A stretch of 64,000 nt of DNA from Flavobacterium sp. (GTDB lineage Bacteria > Bacteroidota > Bacteroidia > Flavobacteriales > Flavobacteriaceae). The position numbers were made by a program, and so were the translations under genes. The stretch is taken from NCBI GenBank assembly GCA_023259675.1, contig JALRGT010000008.1, positions 39,452-103,451 on the forward strand. The letters are read 5' to 3'. The stretch's first letter is position 1; the number at the start of each line of letters is the position of its first letter. The notes beneath the pieces are model-generated. The model was not told the DNA's origin. It did no database searches and worked only from the letters and a program-made list of their open reading frames with translations. Positions 52,782 through 62,732 of the stretch are shown one piece after another.

Positions 52782-54383
52782 ATGAATAAAAGTAGTATAA
52801 AAAAATATTTAAAATTTATGTGTTGTATTGTTGGGGTACTTAGTTTATCGGGCTGTAAAGAGTCGTCTTCAGATGATAAAAAATCATATACGGAAGAAGA
52901 ATTATACCGACCAAATTTTCATTTTACTCCTAAAAATGCTTGGATGAATGACCCTAATGGGATGTTTTATTACAATGGATATTACCATCTGTATTTTCAA
53001 TATTATCCAGATTCAAATGTCTGGGGGCCGATGCATTGGGGGCATGCAATAAGTACAGATATGGTAACGTGGACAGAAAAACCAATCGCTATTTATCCGG
53101 ATGAAAAAGGATATATTTTTTCAGGAAGTGCAGTTGTCGATTTAGAAAATACTTCAGGTTTTGGGAGTCTAAAAAATCCACCTATCGTAGCAATGTTTAC
53201 CTATCATAACCCAGAAAAGGAAAAATCGGGAGAACCAGGAGTACAATCTCAGGGAATTGCCTATTCCTTGGATGAAGGCTTGACATGGACTAAGTATGAA
53301 AGTAATCCTGTGATTGAGTTTCCGAGTCTTAAAGATTTCCGGGATCCAAAGATAACATGGGACAACATACATAAACAATGGTTGATGGTATTGGCAGCAG
53401 GAGATAAAACAATTTTTTATGGTTCCAATAATTTAAAAGAATGGAAAATGCTTTCAGATTTTGGAAAAAGTATAGGAGCACACGGTGGTGTTTGGGAATG
53501 TCCTGATTTTTTCCCAATGCTAATAGGTGATTCTGATGAATACAAATGGGTGCTTTTACTGAGTATCAATCCAGGTGGTCCAAATGGAGGATCGGCTACC
53601 CAATATTTTGTAGGAGATTTTGATGGAAAAACCTTTGTGTTGGATGAATCTTTTTCTAAAGATATGGATGGACAAAAAGGGTTGTGGATTGACTATGGAA
53701 GAGATAATTATGCTGGGGTAACTTGGTCAAATATTTCTGAAACAGATGGAAGAAAGTTGTTTCTAGGATGGATGTCTAACTGGCAGTATGCCAATAAAGT
53801 TCCTACCGAAAAATGGCGTGGTAGTATGACTATTCCTAGAGAATTATCTCTGATTAAAAATAATGGGCATTATAGGGTTACATCTCAGCCTGTGAGAGAG
53901 TTGCAGAATTATGTTTCGAAAACAATTAAAAAAGATATTCTACATATAAAGGATAAAAAAACGGTGTTGGTGGATAAGTCATCGGTTGATTTATCAAGTT
54001 TGGATATTCGATTTACATTGAAGAATTTGAAAAAAGACGTGTATACCTTTTCTCTCTCCAATAGTTCTAACAACAGTATAAGTTTTGGTATCAATAAAAA
54101 GGAAAATTACTTTTTCATTGATAGAAAAAAATCAGGGAATTTGTCTTTTTCAGATGCTTTTGCAAAGCAAATTTCTAAAGCTCCATTTACGGAAGATTTC
54201 GATAAAATTGACGTGAGAGTAATTATTGATAAAACGTCTATCGAAGTTTTTTATAATAATGGCAAAACAGTTATGACAGAAATATTTTTTCCGGAAAAAC
54301 CGATGCAAACATTTTCTGTCAATAAGGAAAATTTCAATTTTACTATTGAAGCTTTAACAATTAACCAATTAAATTTTAACTAA
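52782..54383 (+). CDS. Glycoside hydrolase family 32 lipoprotein (fructosidase)
   Basis: 533 residues. Lipobox Cys25 (LSLSGCKES), then an Asp/Ser/Lys-rich stretch that could direct it to the surface. The five-blade propeller has the nucleophile Asp57 in WMNDPNG, the transition-state stabiliser Asp188 in FRDPK and the acid/base Glu239 in WECPD. A C-terminal beta-sandwich typical of GH32 follows from about 390. The family releases fructose from sucrose, raffinose, inulin or levan; which linkage is cut is not readable, and the GH36 partner favours raffinose-type sugars or sucrose. Confidence 0.95.
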   Translation: MNKSSIKKYLKFMCCIVGVLSLSGCKESSSDDKKSYTEEELYRPNFHFTPKNAWMNDPNGMFYYNGYYHLYFQYYPDSNVWGPMHWGHAISTDMVTWTEKPIAIYPDEKGYIFSGSAVVDLENTSGFGSLKNPPIVAMFTYHNPEKEKSGEPGVQSQGIAYSLDEGLTWTKYESNPVIEFPSLKDFRDPKITWDNIHKQWLMVLAAGDKTIFYGSNNLKEWKMLSDFGKSIGAHGGVWECPDFFPMLIGDSDEYKWVLLLSINPGGPNGGSATQYFVGDFDGKTFVLDESFSKDMDGQKGLWIDYGRDNYAGVTWSNISETDGRKLFLGWMSNWQYANKVPTEKWRGSMTIPRELSLIKNNGHYRVTSQPVRELQNYVSKTIKKDILHIKDKKTVLVDKSSVDLSSLDIRFTLKNLKKDVYTFSLSNSSNNSISFGINKKENYFFIDRKKSGNLSFSDAFAKQISKAPFTEDFDKIDVRVIIDKTSIEVFYNNGKTVMTEIFFPEKPMQTFSVNKENFNFTIEALTINQLNFN

Positions 54384-54395
54384 ACTATCTAAATT

Positions 54396-57300
54396 ATGAA
54401 ACGAAAAATCATTTTGTATTTAATTCTAATGGGTTCCTTTTTTTCTATTACGGCCCAAAACATTGGAATAAAAGGAGTGGTAACTTCTTCTGAAGACGGG
54501 ATGTCACTTCCTGGTGCTTCAATTGTTATAGAAGGAACCAATAATGGTACTACCACGGATTTTGACGGTAATTTTTCACTAAATGTAGCTAAAGATGCCA
54601 CTTTGGTAATTAGTTATACGGGTTATGTAACCCAAACTATAAAAGTGAATGGACAAACAACTATAAATGTTGTTATGAAGACAGAATCACAACAACTAAC
54701 AGAAGTGGTTGTAACTGGTTATTCAAGAGAACGTAAAGTCGATGTGACCGGTGCAGTTGTCGTGGTTGAATTAAAGCCTGTTACAGGACAAAGTATGAGT
54801 TCAGGTAACACTATGCAGGCGTTACAGGGTAGGGTTGCTGGTTTATCTGTTGAAAAATCTGGAGATCCAAGTGGTACTAGCAGCAAGATTTTAATCAGAG
54901 GGGTAAGTACTCTAGGTAATACTGATCCTTTGTATGTGATTGATGGAGTTCCCACTGTAAGACCGGAGGTTTTTGCCAGTTTAAATCCAAGTGCCATAGA
55001 ATCTGTACAAGTGTTAAAAGATGCTTCTGCTTCTTCTATTTATGGTTCCAGAGCGGCAAATGGAGTTATTGTGGTAACGACAAAAAATGCTTTTAAAGGG
55101 GAAAAAATGAATGTATCTTACAGTACTAGTATTTCCTCTATGTCAGAGAAAAAACAAAGGTATAAAATGTTGAATGCAGTCGACAGGGGTAAAGTGCTAT
55201 GGCAGGCATCAGTAAATGATGGGACACCTCCTGAAGATGGTTATGGAGAAATCTATAATTTTGACTGGAATAATAATCTGAATGATCCTGTTTTAAATGG
55301 TGTAACAGTTCAACAGTATGTAGGAGGAAATACCAATGTTCCTGCAGGAGACACCAATTGGCAAGATATAATGTATAAAACAGGATTTGTCAGCAACAAC
55401 GATTTGTCTGTTTCGGGAGGGACTGATAAATCTAATGCGATGTTAAATTTAGGGTATTTGTCCAATACAGGTATGTTGAAATATACTGATTTCGAAAGAT
55501 ACACTGCCAGATTAAATGCCAATTTTAAATTGTTTAATGACAAAGTTCGATTTGGAATTAATTCTCAATTCACCCAATCTAACGAAACATTAGCGTCTAC
55601 GGATGTAGGTAGTGCTCCTACGCCAGCTCTAGCGGTTTCATTAGTGCCAACTATTCCGGTTTATACAAACTCTGGAGATTTCGCAGGTCCTTTAGGATCA
55701 GGTTATTCGGATAGAAATAATCCTTTGTTGATGCAATATTTGAATCGATGGGACAATACGAAGAGAGTGTCTCTTTATGGAAATATTTTTACGGAAATTG
55801 ATATCGCAAAAAATCTTACTTATAGAAACAGTATCGGAATTGATTTTAATGATTACAGTAAAAAAGATATTGAGCCAAGAGTAGACAATGGATTTGTTAC
55901 AAGAGGAAATAATAGTTTGACTTTTGATACCAATAAATATTCTAGTTTGACTATTTCGAATACATTAAGCTATAATGTTAGGCTTTCTGATCATAAAATA
56001 GGGGTAATCGTTGGTACCGAATCTGTTAAAACAGATTTGAACACTTTATTTGCTCGTGGAGAGGGATTTGCTGTAGAATCGGAAACTTACTTTGTTTTAT
56101 CGGCTGCAACTGGTTCCAGAACATCAAATGGACTTTCGACAGGAAGCAGGTTGCTTTCACAGTTTGGTAAGTTAAATTATTCTTTTTCAGATAAATATTT
56201 AGCCACTTTTACTATCAGACGAGACGGTTCTTCCCGATTTGGGGCAGATAATCGATACGGAATTTTCCCAGCTGCAACTGTAGGTTGGAAAATAAATAAT
56301 GAAGATTTCTTAAAAGATGTTGAAGAAGTTTCGTTGTTAAAACTTCGTGCCGGTTATGGTGAGGTAGGAAATCAATCTATTGGGGATAATGCCCGTTTTG
56401 GTTTATACGAAACCAGATACGGTTCTAATCAAAATGTTTTTGTTCCAGATTTTTTCAATATTTATTATAATGTTGGAACGGCTTATGATTTGAATGGGGC
56501 GAATACAGGAAATCTACCTTCAGGTTTTGTTTCCATCCAGGCAGCCAATTCTGGATTGAAATGGGAATCTACAAAAGAGATTAACATAGGTTTGGATTTT
56601 GCTTTTTTAGAAAATAAACTATCAGGTTCGTTTGATTATTTTTCTAGAAAAACCGACGGGATATTAATTAAACCACCAGTAGCTTCAGCTGTAGGGGAAG
56701 GACAACAACGTTTTGTAAACGGAGCTTCTACTAAAAACAAAGGTTGGGAATTAGTTTTAGGTTATTCGGACACTTTTGAGAACGGATTGAATTTTAATGT
56801 GACAACCAATTTTGGTGCTACGAAAAACAAGATTACACAACTACCGGAAGAAGTGAGATCAGCGTATCCTGGAACAGCTTTGAATTCAATCGTTGGTCAT
56901 TCACAGTTTGAAGTTTTTGGATACAAAACTGATGGTTTGTTCCAATCGCAAGAAGATATTGATTCTCATGCTACTCAGGTAGCTTCAAGATTAGGAGGTA
57001 TTAAATATGTTGATATCAATAATGATGGAGTTATCAATTCTGATGATAGAACTTTTATCGGTTCGACACAACCAAAATTGGAATATGGTATTAATATTAG
57101 TTTAGCATATAAAAATATTGATATGTCCATCTTTGGTTCTGGTGTTACAGGACGAAAAGGAGTTGACCCTTATATCAATTGGAATAATTTTGTACAAGGT
57201 AGAGAGAATGCTGGTCCGGGAACACTTAATGCTTGGACTCCAACGAATACTAATACAGATGTTCCATCACTTTCATTGGCACATAATGATACGCAGATGT

Positions 57301-57542
57301 CTGAATATTTTTTAAGAAACAATTCTTATTTCAAAGTTAGAAACATTCAATTAGGTTATACCTTACCAGAAGAGATTATCAATAAAACTGGGTTTTTGAC
57401 AAATTGTAGAATATATGCCCAAGGAGAGAACCTATTCTGGTTTACTCCAAAAGGATATATCGGCTCTGATCCGGAACGTACAGATGTAAATAGAATTCCT
57501 GTGCCAACAACATTCTCTTTAGGGCTAAACTTAAACTTTTAA
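54396..57542 (+). CDS. SusC-like TonB-dependent outer-membrane transporter
   Basis: 1048 residues. Signal peptide (LILMGSFFSITAQ), CarboxypepD_reg-like domain (about 25-100, with GTTTDFDGNFSLNV), TonB-box region (LTEVVVTGYS), plug (LQGRVAGLSVEKSGDPSGTS and LYVIDGVPTVRPE) and a 22-strand barrel to the end (FSLGLNLNF). With the SusD-like protein encoded 9 bases later it would import oligosaccharides into the periplasm, driven by TonB. Confidence 0.96.
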   Translation: MKRKIILYLILMGSFFSITAQNIGIKGVVTSSEDGMSLPGASIVIEGTNNGTTTDFDGNFSLNVAKDATLVISYTGYVTQTIKVNGQTTINVVMKTESQQLTEVVVTGYSRERKVDVTGAVVVVELKPVTGQSMSSGNTMQALQGRVAGLSVEKSGDPSGTSSKILIRGVSTLGNTDPLYVIDGVPTVRPEVFASLNPSAIESVQVLKDASASSIYGSRAANGVIVVTTKNAFKGEKMNVSYSTSISSMSEKKQRYKMLNAVDRGKVLWQASVNDGTPPEDGYGEIYNFDWNNNLNDPVLNGVTVQQYVGGNTNVPAGDTNWQDIMYKTGFVSNNDLSVSGGTDKSNAMLNLGYLSNTGMLKYTDFERYTARLNANFKLFNDKVRFGINSQFTQSNETLASTDVGSAPTPALAVSLVPTIPVYTNSGDFAGPLGSGYSDRNNPLLMQYLNRWDNTKRVSLYGNIFTEIDIAKNLTYRNSIGIDFNDYSKKDIEPRVDNGFVTRGNNSLTFDTNKYSSLTISNTLSYNVRLSDHKIGVIVGTESVKTDLNTLFARGEGFAVESETYFVLSAATGSRTSNGLSTGSRLLSQFGKLNYSFSDKYLATFTIRRDGSSRFGADNRYGIFPAATVGWKINNEDFLKDVEEVSLLKLRAGYGEVGNQSIGDNARFGLYETRYGSNQNVFVPDFFNIYYNVGTAYDLNGANTGNLPSGFVSIQAANSGLKWESTKEINIGLDFAFLENKLSGSFDYFSRKTDGILIKPPVASAVGEGQQRFVNGASTKNKGWELVLGYSDTFENGLNFNVTTNFGATKNKITQLPEEVRSAYPGTALNSIVGHSQFEVFGYKTDGLFQSQEDIDSHATQVASRLGGIKYVDINNDGVINSDDRTFIGSTQPKLEYGINISLAYKNIDMSIFGSGVTGRKGVDPYINWNNFVQGRENAGPGTLNAWTPTNTNTDVPSLSLAHNDTQMSEYFLRNNSYFKVRNIQLGYTLPEEIINKTGFLTNCRIYAQGENLFWFTPKGYIGSDPERTDVNRIPVPTTFSLGLNLNF

Positions 57543-57551
57543 ATAATTCTC

Positions 57552-59300
57552 ATGAAAAAATATAATAAAATAGTAATTAGCTTCTTGTCAATTTTATTTT
57601 TGGCATCATGTAGCTCGGATTTTTTAGATTATGAACCTACAGGAGTATTGTCTTCAGGTAATGTCGCCACGGCTGAGAATGCCGATGCTCTTGTAACTGC
57701 GGCTTATGCTGCAATAGGAAATGATGAAATGGTTGGTCCAATCACGAATCAATGGGTTTATGGTAGTGTGCGTTCAGATGATGCCTACAAAGGCGGAGGA
57801 GGACGTTCAGATGTTGATGTAGTGGATACTTATGAGCAATATAATTTAACTATTCCTGATTATGGAGACTGGATGTTGCCAAGAACTTGGACGAATCACT
57901 ATAAAGCAATTTCAAGAGCAAATTTTGCTTTGTCGGTTATAAATCCATTAACAGAAGCAGAATATCCGCTTCAAAAACAAAGACAGGCAGAACTTCGTTT
58001 TTTAAGAGCTCATTCTCATTTTATGTTGAAATTGTTATTTAATAAAGTACCTTTCATTACAGAAGATCTTACTAAAGAACAAATTTTGGCAACTTCAAAT
58101 GATTTAACTTCAGATCAATTGTGGGATAAAATTGCCGAAGACCTTATTTTTGCACATGATAATTTACCTCAATCACAAGATCAAGTAGGTAGAGCAGATA
58201 AAAATGCAGCTTCTGCATATTTAGCAAAATTGAGATTGTATCAAGCCTATGAGCAAAATCCCACAACTCATGCCGTAACGAATATTAATCCAGCCAGATT
58301 ACAGGAAGTTATCGATTATGCAGATGAAGTAACTGGAAATTTGGAGACTGATTATGGGTTTAATTTCTTAGATGGTCACGATAACGGACAAGAATCTATT
58401 TGGGCAGTTCAGTTTTCTATCAATGATGGAACCAATACAGGTAGAGTAAGTTTTGTTACAGGATTAAATTCACCTCATGGTACAGCCCTTTATGGATGTT
58501 GTGGTTTTCACCTAGCAAGTCAAAATATGGTAAATGCATTCAAAACAGATGCTGTTACTGGTTTGCCATTATTGGATACTTTTAATAATTCGGATATATA
58601 TAATACCGTAGGTACAGATGGTAAATCATCACTTGCAGCTGGGGTAACACTTGATCCAAGAATTGATCATACTGTAGGTGTGCCTGGTAGACCATTTAAA
58701 TATAAAAACACATTGAAAGATGCGGGTGATATGGTTTATAATTTTAGTTGGGCCAGAGATCCGGGTGTTTATGGGTATTTTGGAAATATGAAAGAACAAC
58801 AATCTCCGGACTGCTCTTGTTACGTAAAAAACGGACCATTCGTGGGTACTTCTAAAAATGTTGATTTTATTAGATATGCAGATGTTTTATTGTTCAAAGC
58901 AGAGGCTTTAATACAATTGAATAGACAAGATGAGGCTTTGCCAATCATAAATCTAATTAGAGCAAGAGCAGCTGCAAGTACAGCAATGACTCTAGCAGCA
59001 GGTGCGTCGAATGTATATAAAGTGGAGCCTTATGTTTCATTCCCAGATAAAGCTTATGCTTTGAAAGCTCTTAAGTTTGAAAGAAGATTGGAATTTGGAA
59101 TGGAAGGACCTCGATTTTTTGACCTTGTTAGATGGGGTGAAGCTGAACCAGTATTGAATGCTTATCTAAATGTAGAGAAAACTAAAAGAAGTTTTCTTTC
59201 AAGCGCAAAATTTACGGCAGGTAGAGATGAATATTATCCAATACCTCAAAGAGAAATTGATTTTACGGGAGGATTATATACACAAAATCCTGGGTATTAA
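57552..59300 (+). CDS. SusD/RagB-like glycan-binding lipoprotein
   Basis: 582 residues. Lipobox Cys20 (LFLASCSSDFLDYEP), then the TPR-rich helical SusD fold: FLRAHSHFMLKLLFNKVPFI, ADVLLFKAEALIQLNRQDEA and the C-terminal RLEFGMEGPRFFDLVRWGEA and REYYPIPQREIDF-type end (DEYYPIPQREIDF). It caps the SusC pore and binds the oligosaccharide at the cell surface. Followed by a strong terminator; no SusE/SusF-type binding protein gene is present. Confidence 0.95.
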   Translation: MKKYNKIVISFLSILFLASCSSDFLDYEPTGVLSSGNVATAENADALVTAAYAAIGNDEMVGPITNQWVYGSVRSDDAYKGGGGRSDVDVVDTYEQYNLTIPDYGDWMLPRTWTNHYKAISRANFALSVINPLTEAEYPLQKQRQAELRFLRAHSHFMLKLLFNKVPFITEDLTKEQILATSNDLTSDQLWDKIAEDLIFAHDNLPQSQDQVGRADKNAASAYLAKLRLYQAYEQNPTTHAVTNINPARLQEVIDYADEVTGNLETDYGFNFLDGHDNGQESIWAVQFSINDGTNTGRVSFVTGLNSPHGTALYGCCGFHLASQNMVNAFKTDAVTGLPLLDTFNNSDIYNTVGTDGKSSLAAGVTLDPRIDHTVGVPGRPFKYKNTLKDAGDMVYNFSWARDPGVYGYFGNMKEQQSPDCSCYVKNGPFVGTSKNVDFIRYADVLLFKAEALIQLNRQDEALPIINLIRARAAASTAMTLAAGASNVYKVEPYVSFPDKAYALKALKFERRLEFGMEGPRFFDLVRWGEAEPVLNAYLNVEKTKRSFLSSAKFTAGRDEYYPIPQREIDFTGGLYTQNPGY

Positions 59301-59341
59301 AAATTAAGTTGGTAATGGTTATTAATGTTTGTTTAGGTTCG

Positions 59342-59379
59342 GTTAAAGGCAAGTGTACAACTTGCCTTTAACTTTTTTT
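59342..59379 (+). terminator. Terminator after the susD-like gene
   Basis: A 13-bp perfect stem (GTTAAAGGCAAGT, 59342-59354, with 59360-59372), loop GTACA, then seven T. It separates susCD from the GH36 gene. Confidence 0.92.
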
Positions 59380-59526
59380 AATATTTTATTAGTCTGGTTT
59401 TGTCTTTAACGTATTGATGTTTACAAATAAATATTCCATATTTTTATATTAGAACTAATGACCTCATTTTAATGGTGCGTTATGTTTGTTTAATATATTT
59501 CTTATATGAAATTATAAAAGAGAATT

Positions 59527-61749
59527 ATGAAAGAGAAAAGAATAGCTTATTTTGGGAGTAATAAAATTAAATTTCTTTTTGGTTTTATTTTGTGTGCTTA
59601 TCATTTAACGGCACAAACAATCATTCCCATTACCACTGAAAATAACGTGTTGTTATTGCAAACCGATAGTAACAACAGGTTGAGAATGGTTTATTTTGGG
59701 AAACCATTAGAGCATGAAAATGAATATGGGGCAGTGGCTGCAAATTATAACTATGACGAATCCAATGCAGGGATTTATAATTCTGCCTATACGCCTGCGG
59801 GAACTTGGAATTTATCTGAGCCAGCAATTCAGGTCAAACATGCAGATGGAAATCCATCACTAGAGTTGAAGTATATAAGTCATAAAAAAGAAAAAATTGA
59901 TACCCATATTTCCCTTACCAGTATTCTTCTGAAAGATCCTGCTTATCCTTTTGAAGTGACTTTGTTTTATAAAGTTTGGGAAAAAGAGAACATCATCGAA
60001 CAGTGGACAGAAATAAAACATAAGGAGAAAAAACCGGTTGTATTGCAAAAATATGCTTCGGCCAATTTATATTTTGCCAATAAAGACTTTTATTTAACGA
60101 GTTTTCAAGGCGAATATTTAAAAGAAATGCAGCCGACAGAAACGATGTTGACTCAAGGGATAAAAACTATAGATTCAAAATTAGGTACTAGAGCAATGCT
60201 TTTGCAAACGCCAAATTTTATGGTGTCTTTTGGGAAACCTGCTTCCGAAAATGAGGGAAATGTGCTGGTAGGTCAGTTGGCCTGGAGTGGCAGTTTTAAG
60301 CTAGACTTCGAAGTCGATTCACATAAAAATCTTCGTCTTATTGCAGGGGTTAACCCGTTTGCTTCAGAATATTCGCTGGCTCCCAACGAAACATTTAAAA
60401 CTCCGCCACTAATTTATGCTTTGTCCAATAATGGAACTGGCGAGGCAAGTCGAAATTTACACGATTGGGCGAGAAAATACAGAATATTGGATGGACAGGG
60501 AGAACGTCTTACTTTACTGAACAACTGGGAGGCAACTTATTTTGATTTTGACGAAAATAAAATAAAATCGTTATTTAAAGATGCAAAAGAGATTGGTGTT
60601 GATCTATTTTTATTGGATGATGGTTGGTTTGGGAACAAGTATCCGAGAAATAATGATGATGCCGGACTCGGTGATTGGCAGGAAAACAAAAAAAAATTAC
60701 CTAGCGGATTGGGTTATTTGGTAAAAGAAGCCAAGAAAGAAGGAGTAAAATTCGGAATTTGGATAGAACCTGAAATGGTTAATCCTAGAAGTGAATTATA
60801 CGAAAAGCATCTGGATTGGGTCATACGACAACCAGAAAGACCTGAGATTTATTATAGAAATCAGCTCGTATTGGATTTATCAAATCCTGAAGTTCAAGAT
60901 TTTGTCTTTGGAATCGTGGACGATTTATTTGTTGAAAATCCTGAATTGGCTTTTATAAAATGGGATTGTAATGCCGTAATTTACAATGCGTATTCTGCCT
61001 ATCTCAATAAAAAAGGTATTCCGCAGTCTAATTTGTATGTAGATTATATAAAAGGCTTGTATAAAGTGCTTCAGCGTATTCGAGCCAAATATCCAAAAGT
61101 TCCCATGATGTTATGTTCAGGAGGCGGAGGCCGGGGGGATTATGAATTATTGAAATATTTCACTGAATTTTGGCCTAGTGATGATACTGAACCTCTGGAA
61201 CGTATTTTTTTACAGTGGAATTATTCGTATTTTTTTCCTTCGATTGCAACGGACAACCATGTTACCGATTGGGGAAAACAACCCTTGAAATTTAGGATTG
61301 ATGTGGCAAGTATGGGAAAACTAGGATTTGATATTGTAGTGGACCATTTAAATGAGAAAGATAAAGAGTTTTGTAAACAGGCAATAACGAATTATAATTC
61401 ATTTAAGGATATCGTTTGGCATGGTGATATGTACCGTCTGGTTAATCCTTATGAAAATGATATTGCGGCATTAATGTATGTTAATCAAGACAAAAGCAAA
61501 GCTATTGTTTTTAATTATTTAGTAAATAATAGATTTAATATTACGGCAACAAAACGACCTGTAGTGTTTAATGGATTGAATCCTAACAAAAAATATACGG
61601 TGAAAGAAATTAATTTATACCCTGGCGTATCCTCAACAATTGGTACTGAAAAAGTTTTTACGGGAGATTTTTTAATGAAGGTTGGTTTTAATCCAAATGT
61701 TACCTTACAAAGAACCAGTGTAGTGTTAGAGATAGTTGAGGTAGAATAA
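59527..61749 (+). CDS. Alpha-galactosidase, glycoside hydrolase family 36
   Basis: 740 residues with a signal-like N-terminus (FLFGFILCAYHLTAQ), so probably periplasmic. N-terminal beta-supersandwich (about 35-320) and a TIM barrel with FLLDDGWFG, GIWIEPEMVNP, the nucleophile Asp480 in FIKWDCN (the family more often has KWDMN) and acid/base Asp552 in WPSDDTEP. A short beta C-terminus follows. It releases alpha-1,6-linked galactose from raffinose, stachyose or melibiose. With the GH32 enzyme it would dismantle raffinose completely. Confidence 0.94.
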   Translation: MKEKRIAYFGSNKIKFLFGFILCAYHLTAQTIIPITTENNVLLLQTDSNNRLRMVYFGKPLEHENEYGAVAANYNYDESNAGIYNSAYTPAGTWNLSEPAIQVKHADGNPSLELKYISHKKEKIDTHISLTSILLKDPAYPFEVTLFYKVWEKENIIEQWTEIKHKEKKPVVLQKYASANLYFANKDFYLTSFQGEYLKEMQPTETMLTQGIKTIDSKLGTRAMLLQTPNFMVSFGKPASENEGNVLVGQLAWSGSFKLDFEVDSHKNLRLIAGVNPFASEYSLAPNETFKTPPLIYALSNNGTGEASRNLHDWARKYRILDGQGERLTLLNNWEATYFDFDENKIKSLFKDAKEIGVDLFLLDDGWFGNKYPRNNDDAGLGDWQENKKKLPSGLGYLVKEAKKEGVKFGIWIEPEMVNPRSELYEKHLDWVIRQPERPEIYYRNQLVLDLSNPEVQDFVFGIVDDLFVENPELAFIKWDCNAVIYNAYSAYLNKKGIPQSNLYVDYIKGLYKVLQRIRAKYPKVPMMLCSGGGGRGDYELLKYFTEFWPSDDTEPLERIFLQWNYSYFFPSIATDNHVTDWGKQPLKFRIDVASMGKLGFDIVVDHLNEKDKEFCKQAITNYNSFKDIVWHGDMYRLVNPYENDIAALMYVNQDKSKAIVFNYLVNNRFNITATKRPVVFNGLNPNKKYTVKEINLYPGVSSTIGTEKVFTGDFLMKVGFNPNVTLQRTSVVLEIVEVE

Positions 61750-61766
61750 TTGGAATATAAAATTTT

Positions 61767-62669
61767 ATGAATATGGATAAAAAATATAAATTAAGTTCGG
61801 TTTGCTTTGGCGAAGTTTTATGGGATATGTTTCCTACCCATAAAAAAATTGGAGGTGCTCCGCTGAATGTAGCACTTCGAATGAAGTCATTGGGGGTAGA
61901 TTCAACTATAATAAGTAGAGTTGGACTAGATAAAGAAGGAGAAGAAATTCTTTCCTTTATAAAAGAACACGAGGTGAGTCCTGATTTGATTCAAAAAGGC
62001 GAAGATTATAAAACAGGTGTAGTTAATGTTATGATTAACGAAAAAGGGAATGCTTCCTATGATATTCTTTATCCGTCTTCTTGGGATAAAATTACTCCTT
62101 CAAAAGAGATGGACAAGAAGGTTTCATCAGCCGATGTTTTTGTTTTTGGAAGTTTGATTTGCCGGGATGAGGTTTCTAGATCTACTTTGTATGCGCTTTT
62201 GGATAAAGCCAAATACAAAGTTTTGGATGCCAATTTGAGAGCTCCTTATTACACGTTGGAAATACTGGAAGATTTGATGTCGAAAGCCGATTTTATTAAA
62301 TTGAATGATGAGGAATTGTATGAGATAAGTCAGAAATTAAAATCACCTTATCATTCTTTTGAGCAAAACATTAAATTCATTGCCGAAAAGACAAATACCA
62401 AACAAATTTGTGTGACTAAAGGTGCCTTTGGAGCGGTTTTGTATTATAATGATAAATTCTATTACAATAGTGGTTATTTTATCAAAGTGGTAGATACAGT
62501 AGGTGCTGGAGATTCTTTTTTAGCTTCCTTGATTGTTCGTTTGCTTCGAGGTAAATCTCCACAAAAGTCTTTAAATTATGCTTGCGCTGTTGGTGCTTTA
62601 GTTGCGGGTCAGGAAGGAGCAAATCCTAAAATTTCAGAAAAAGAGATAAAGAAGTTTATGATGGTTTAA
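61767..62669 (+). CDS. PfkB-family carbohydrate kinase, probable fructokinase
   Basis: 300 residues. PfkB signatures: GGAPLNVALRMKSLG near the N-terminus and DTVGAGDSFLASL with catalytic Asp near the C-terminus. VCFGEVLWDMFP at the start is typical of fructokinases. It would phosphorylate the fructose released by the GH32 enzyme and imported by the MFS carrier. Starts 17 bases after the GH36 gene. Sugar specificity is inferred from context. Confidence 0.9.
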   Translation: MNMDKKYKLSSVCFGEVLWDMFPTHKKIGGAPLNVALRMKSLGVDSTIISRVGLDKEGEEILSFIKEHEVSPDLIQKGEDYKTGVVNVMINEKGNASYDILYPSSWDKITPSKEMDKKVSSADVFVFGSLICRDEVSRSTLYALLDKAKYKVLDANLRAPYYTLEILEDLMSKADFIKLNDEELYEISQKLKSPYHSFEQNIKFIAEKTNTKQICVTKGAFGAVLYYNDKFYYNSGYFIKVVDTVGAGDSFLASLIVRLLRGKSPQKSLNYACAVGALVAGQEGANPKISEKEIKKFMMV

Positions 62670-62697
62670 ATCATGGCGATTTAAAAAAACAGATACA

Positions 62698-62732
62698 TAA
62701 AAAAAGTCCCAATTAAGGGACTTTTTTGTTTT
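62698..62732. terminator. Bidirectional terminator between the fructokinase and rpe
   Basis: AAAAAGTCCC (62701-62710) pairs with GGGACTTTTT (62717-62726); A and T runs on either side serve both convergent genes. Confidence 0.9.
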
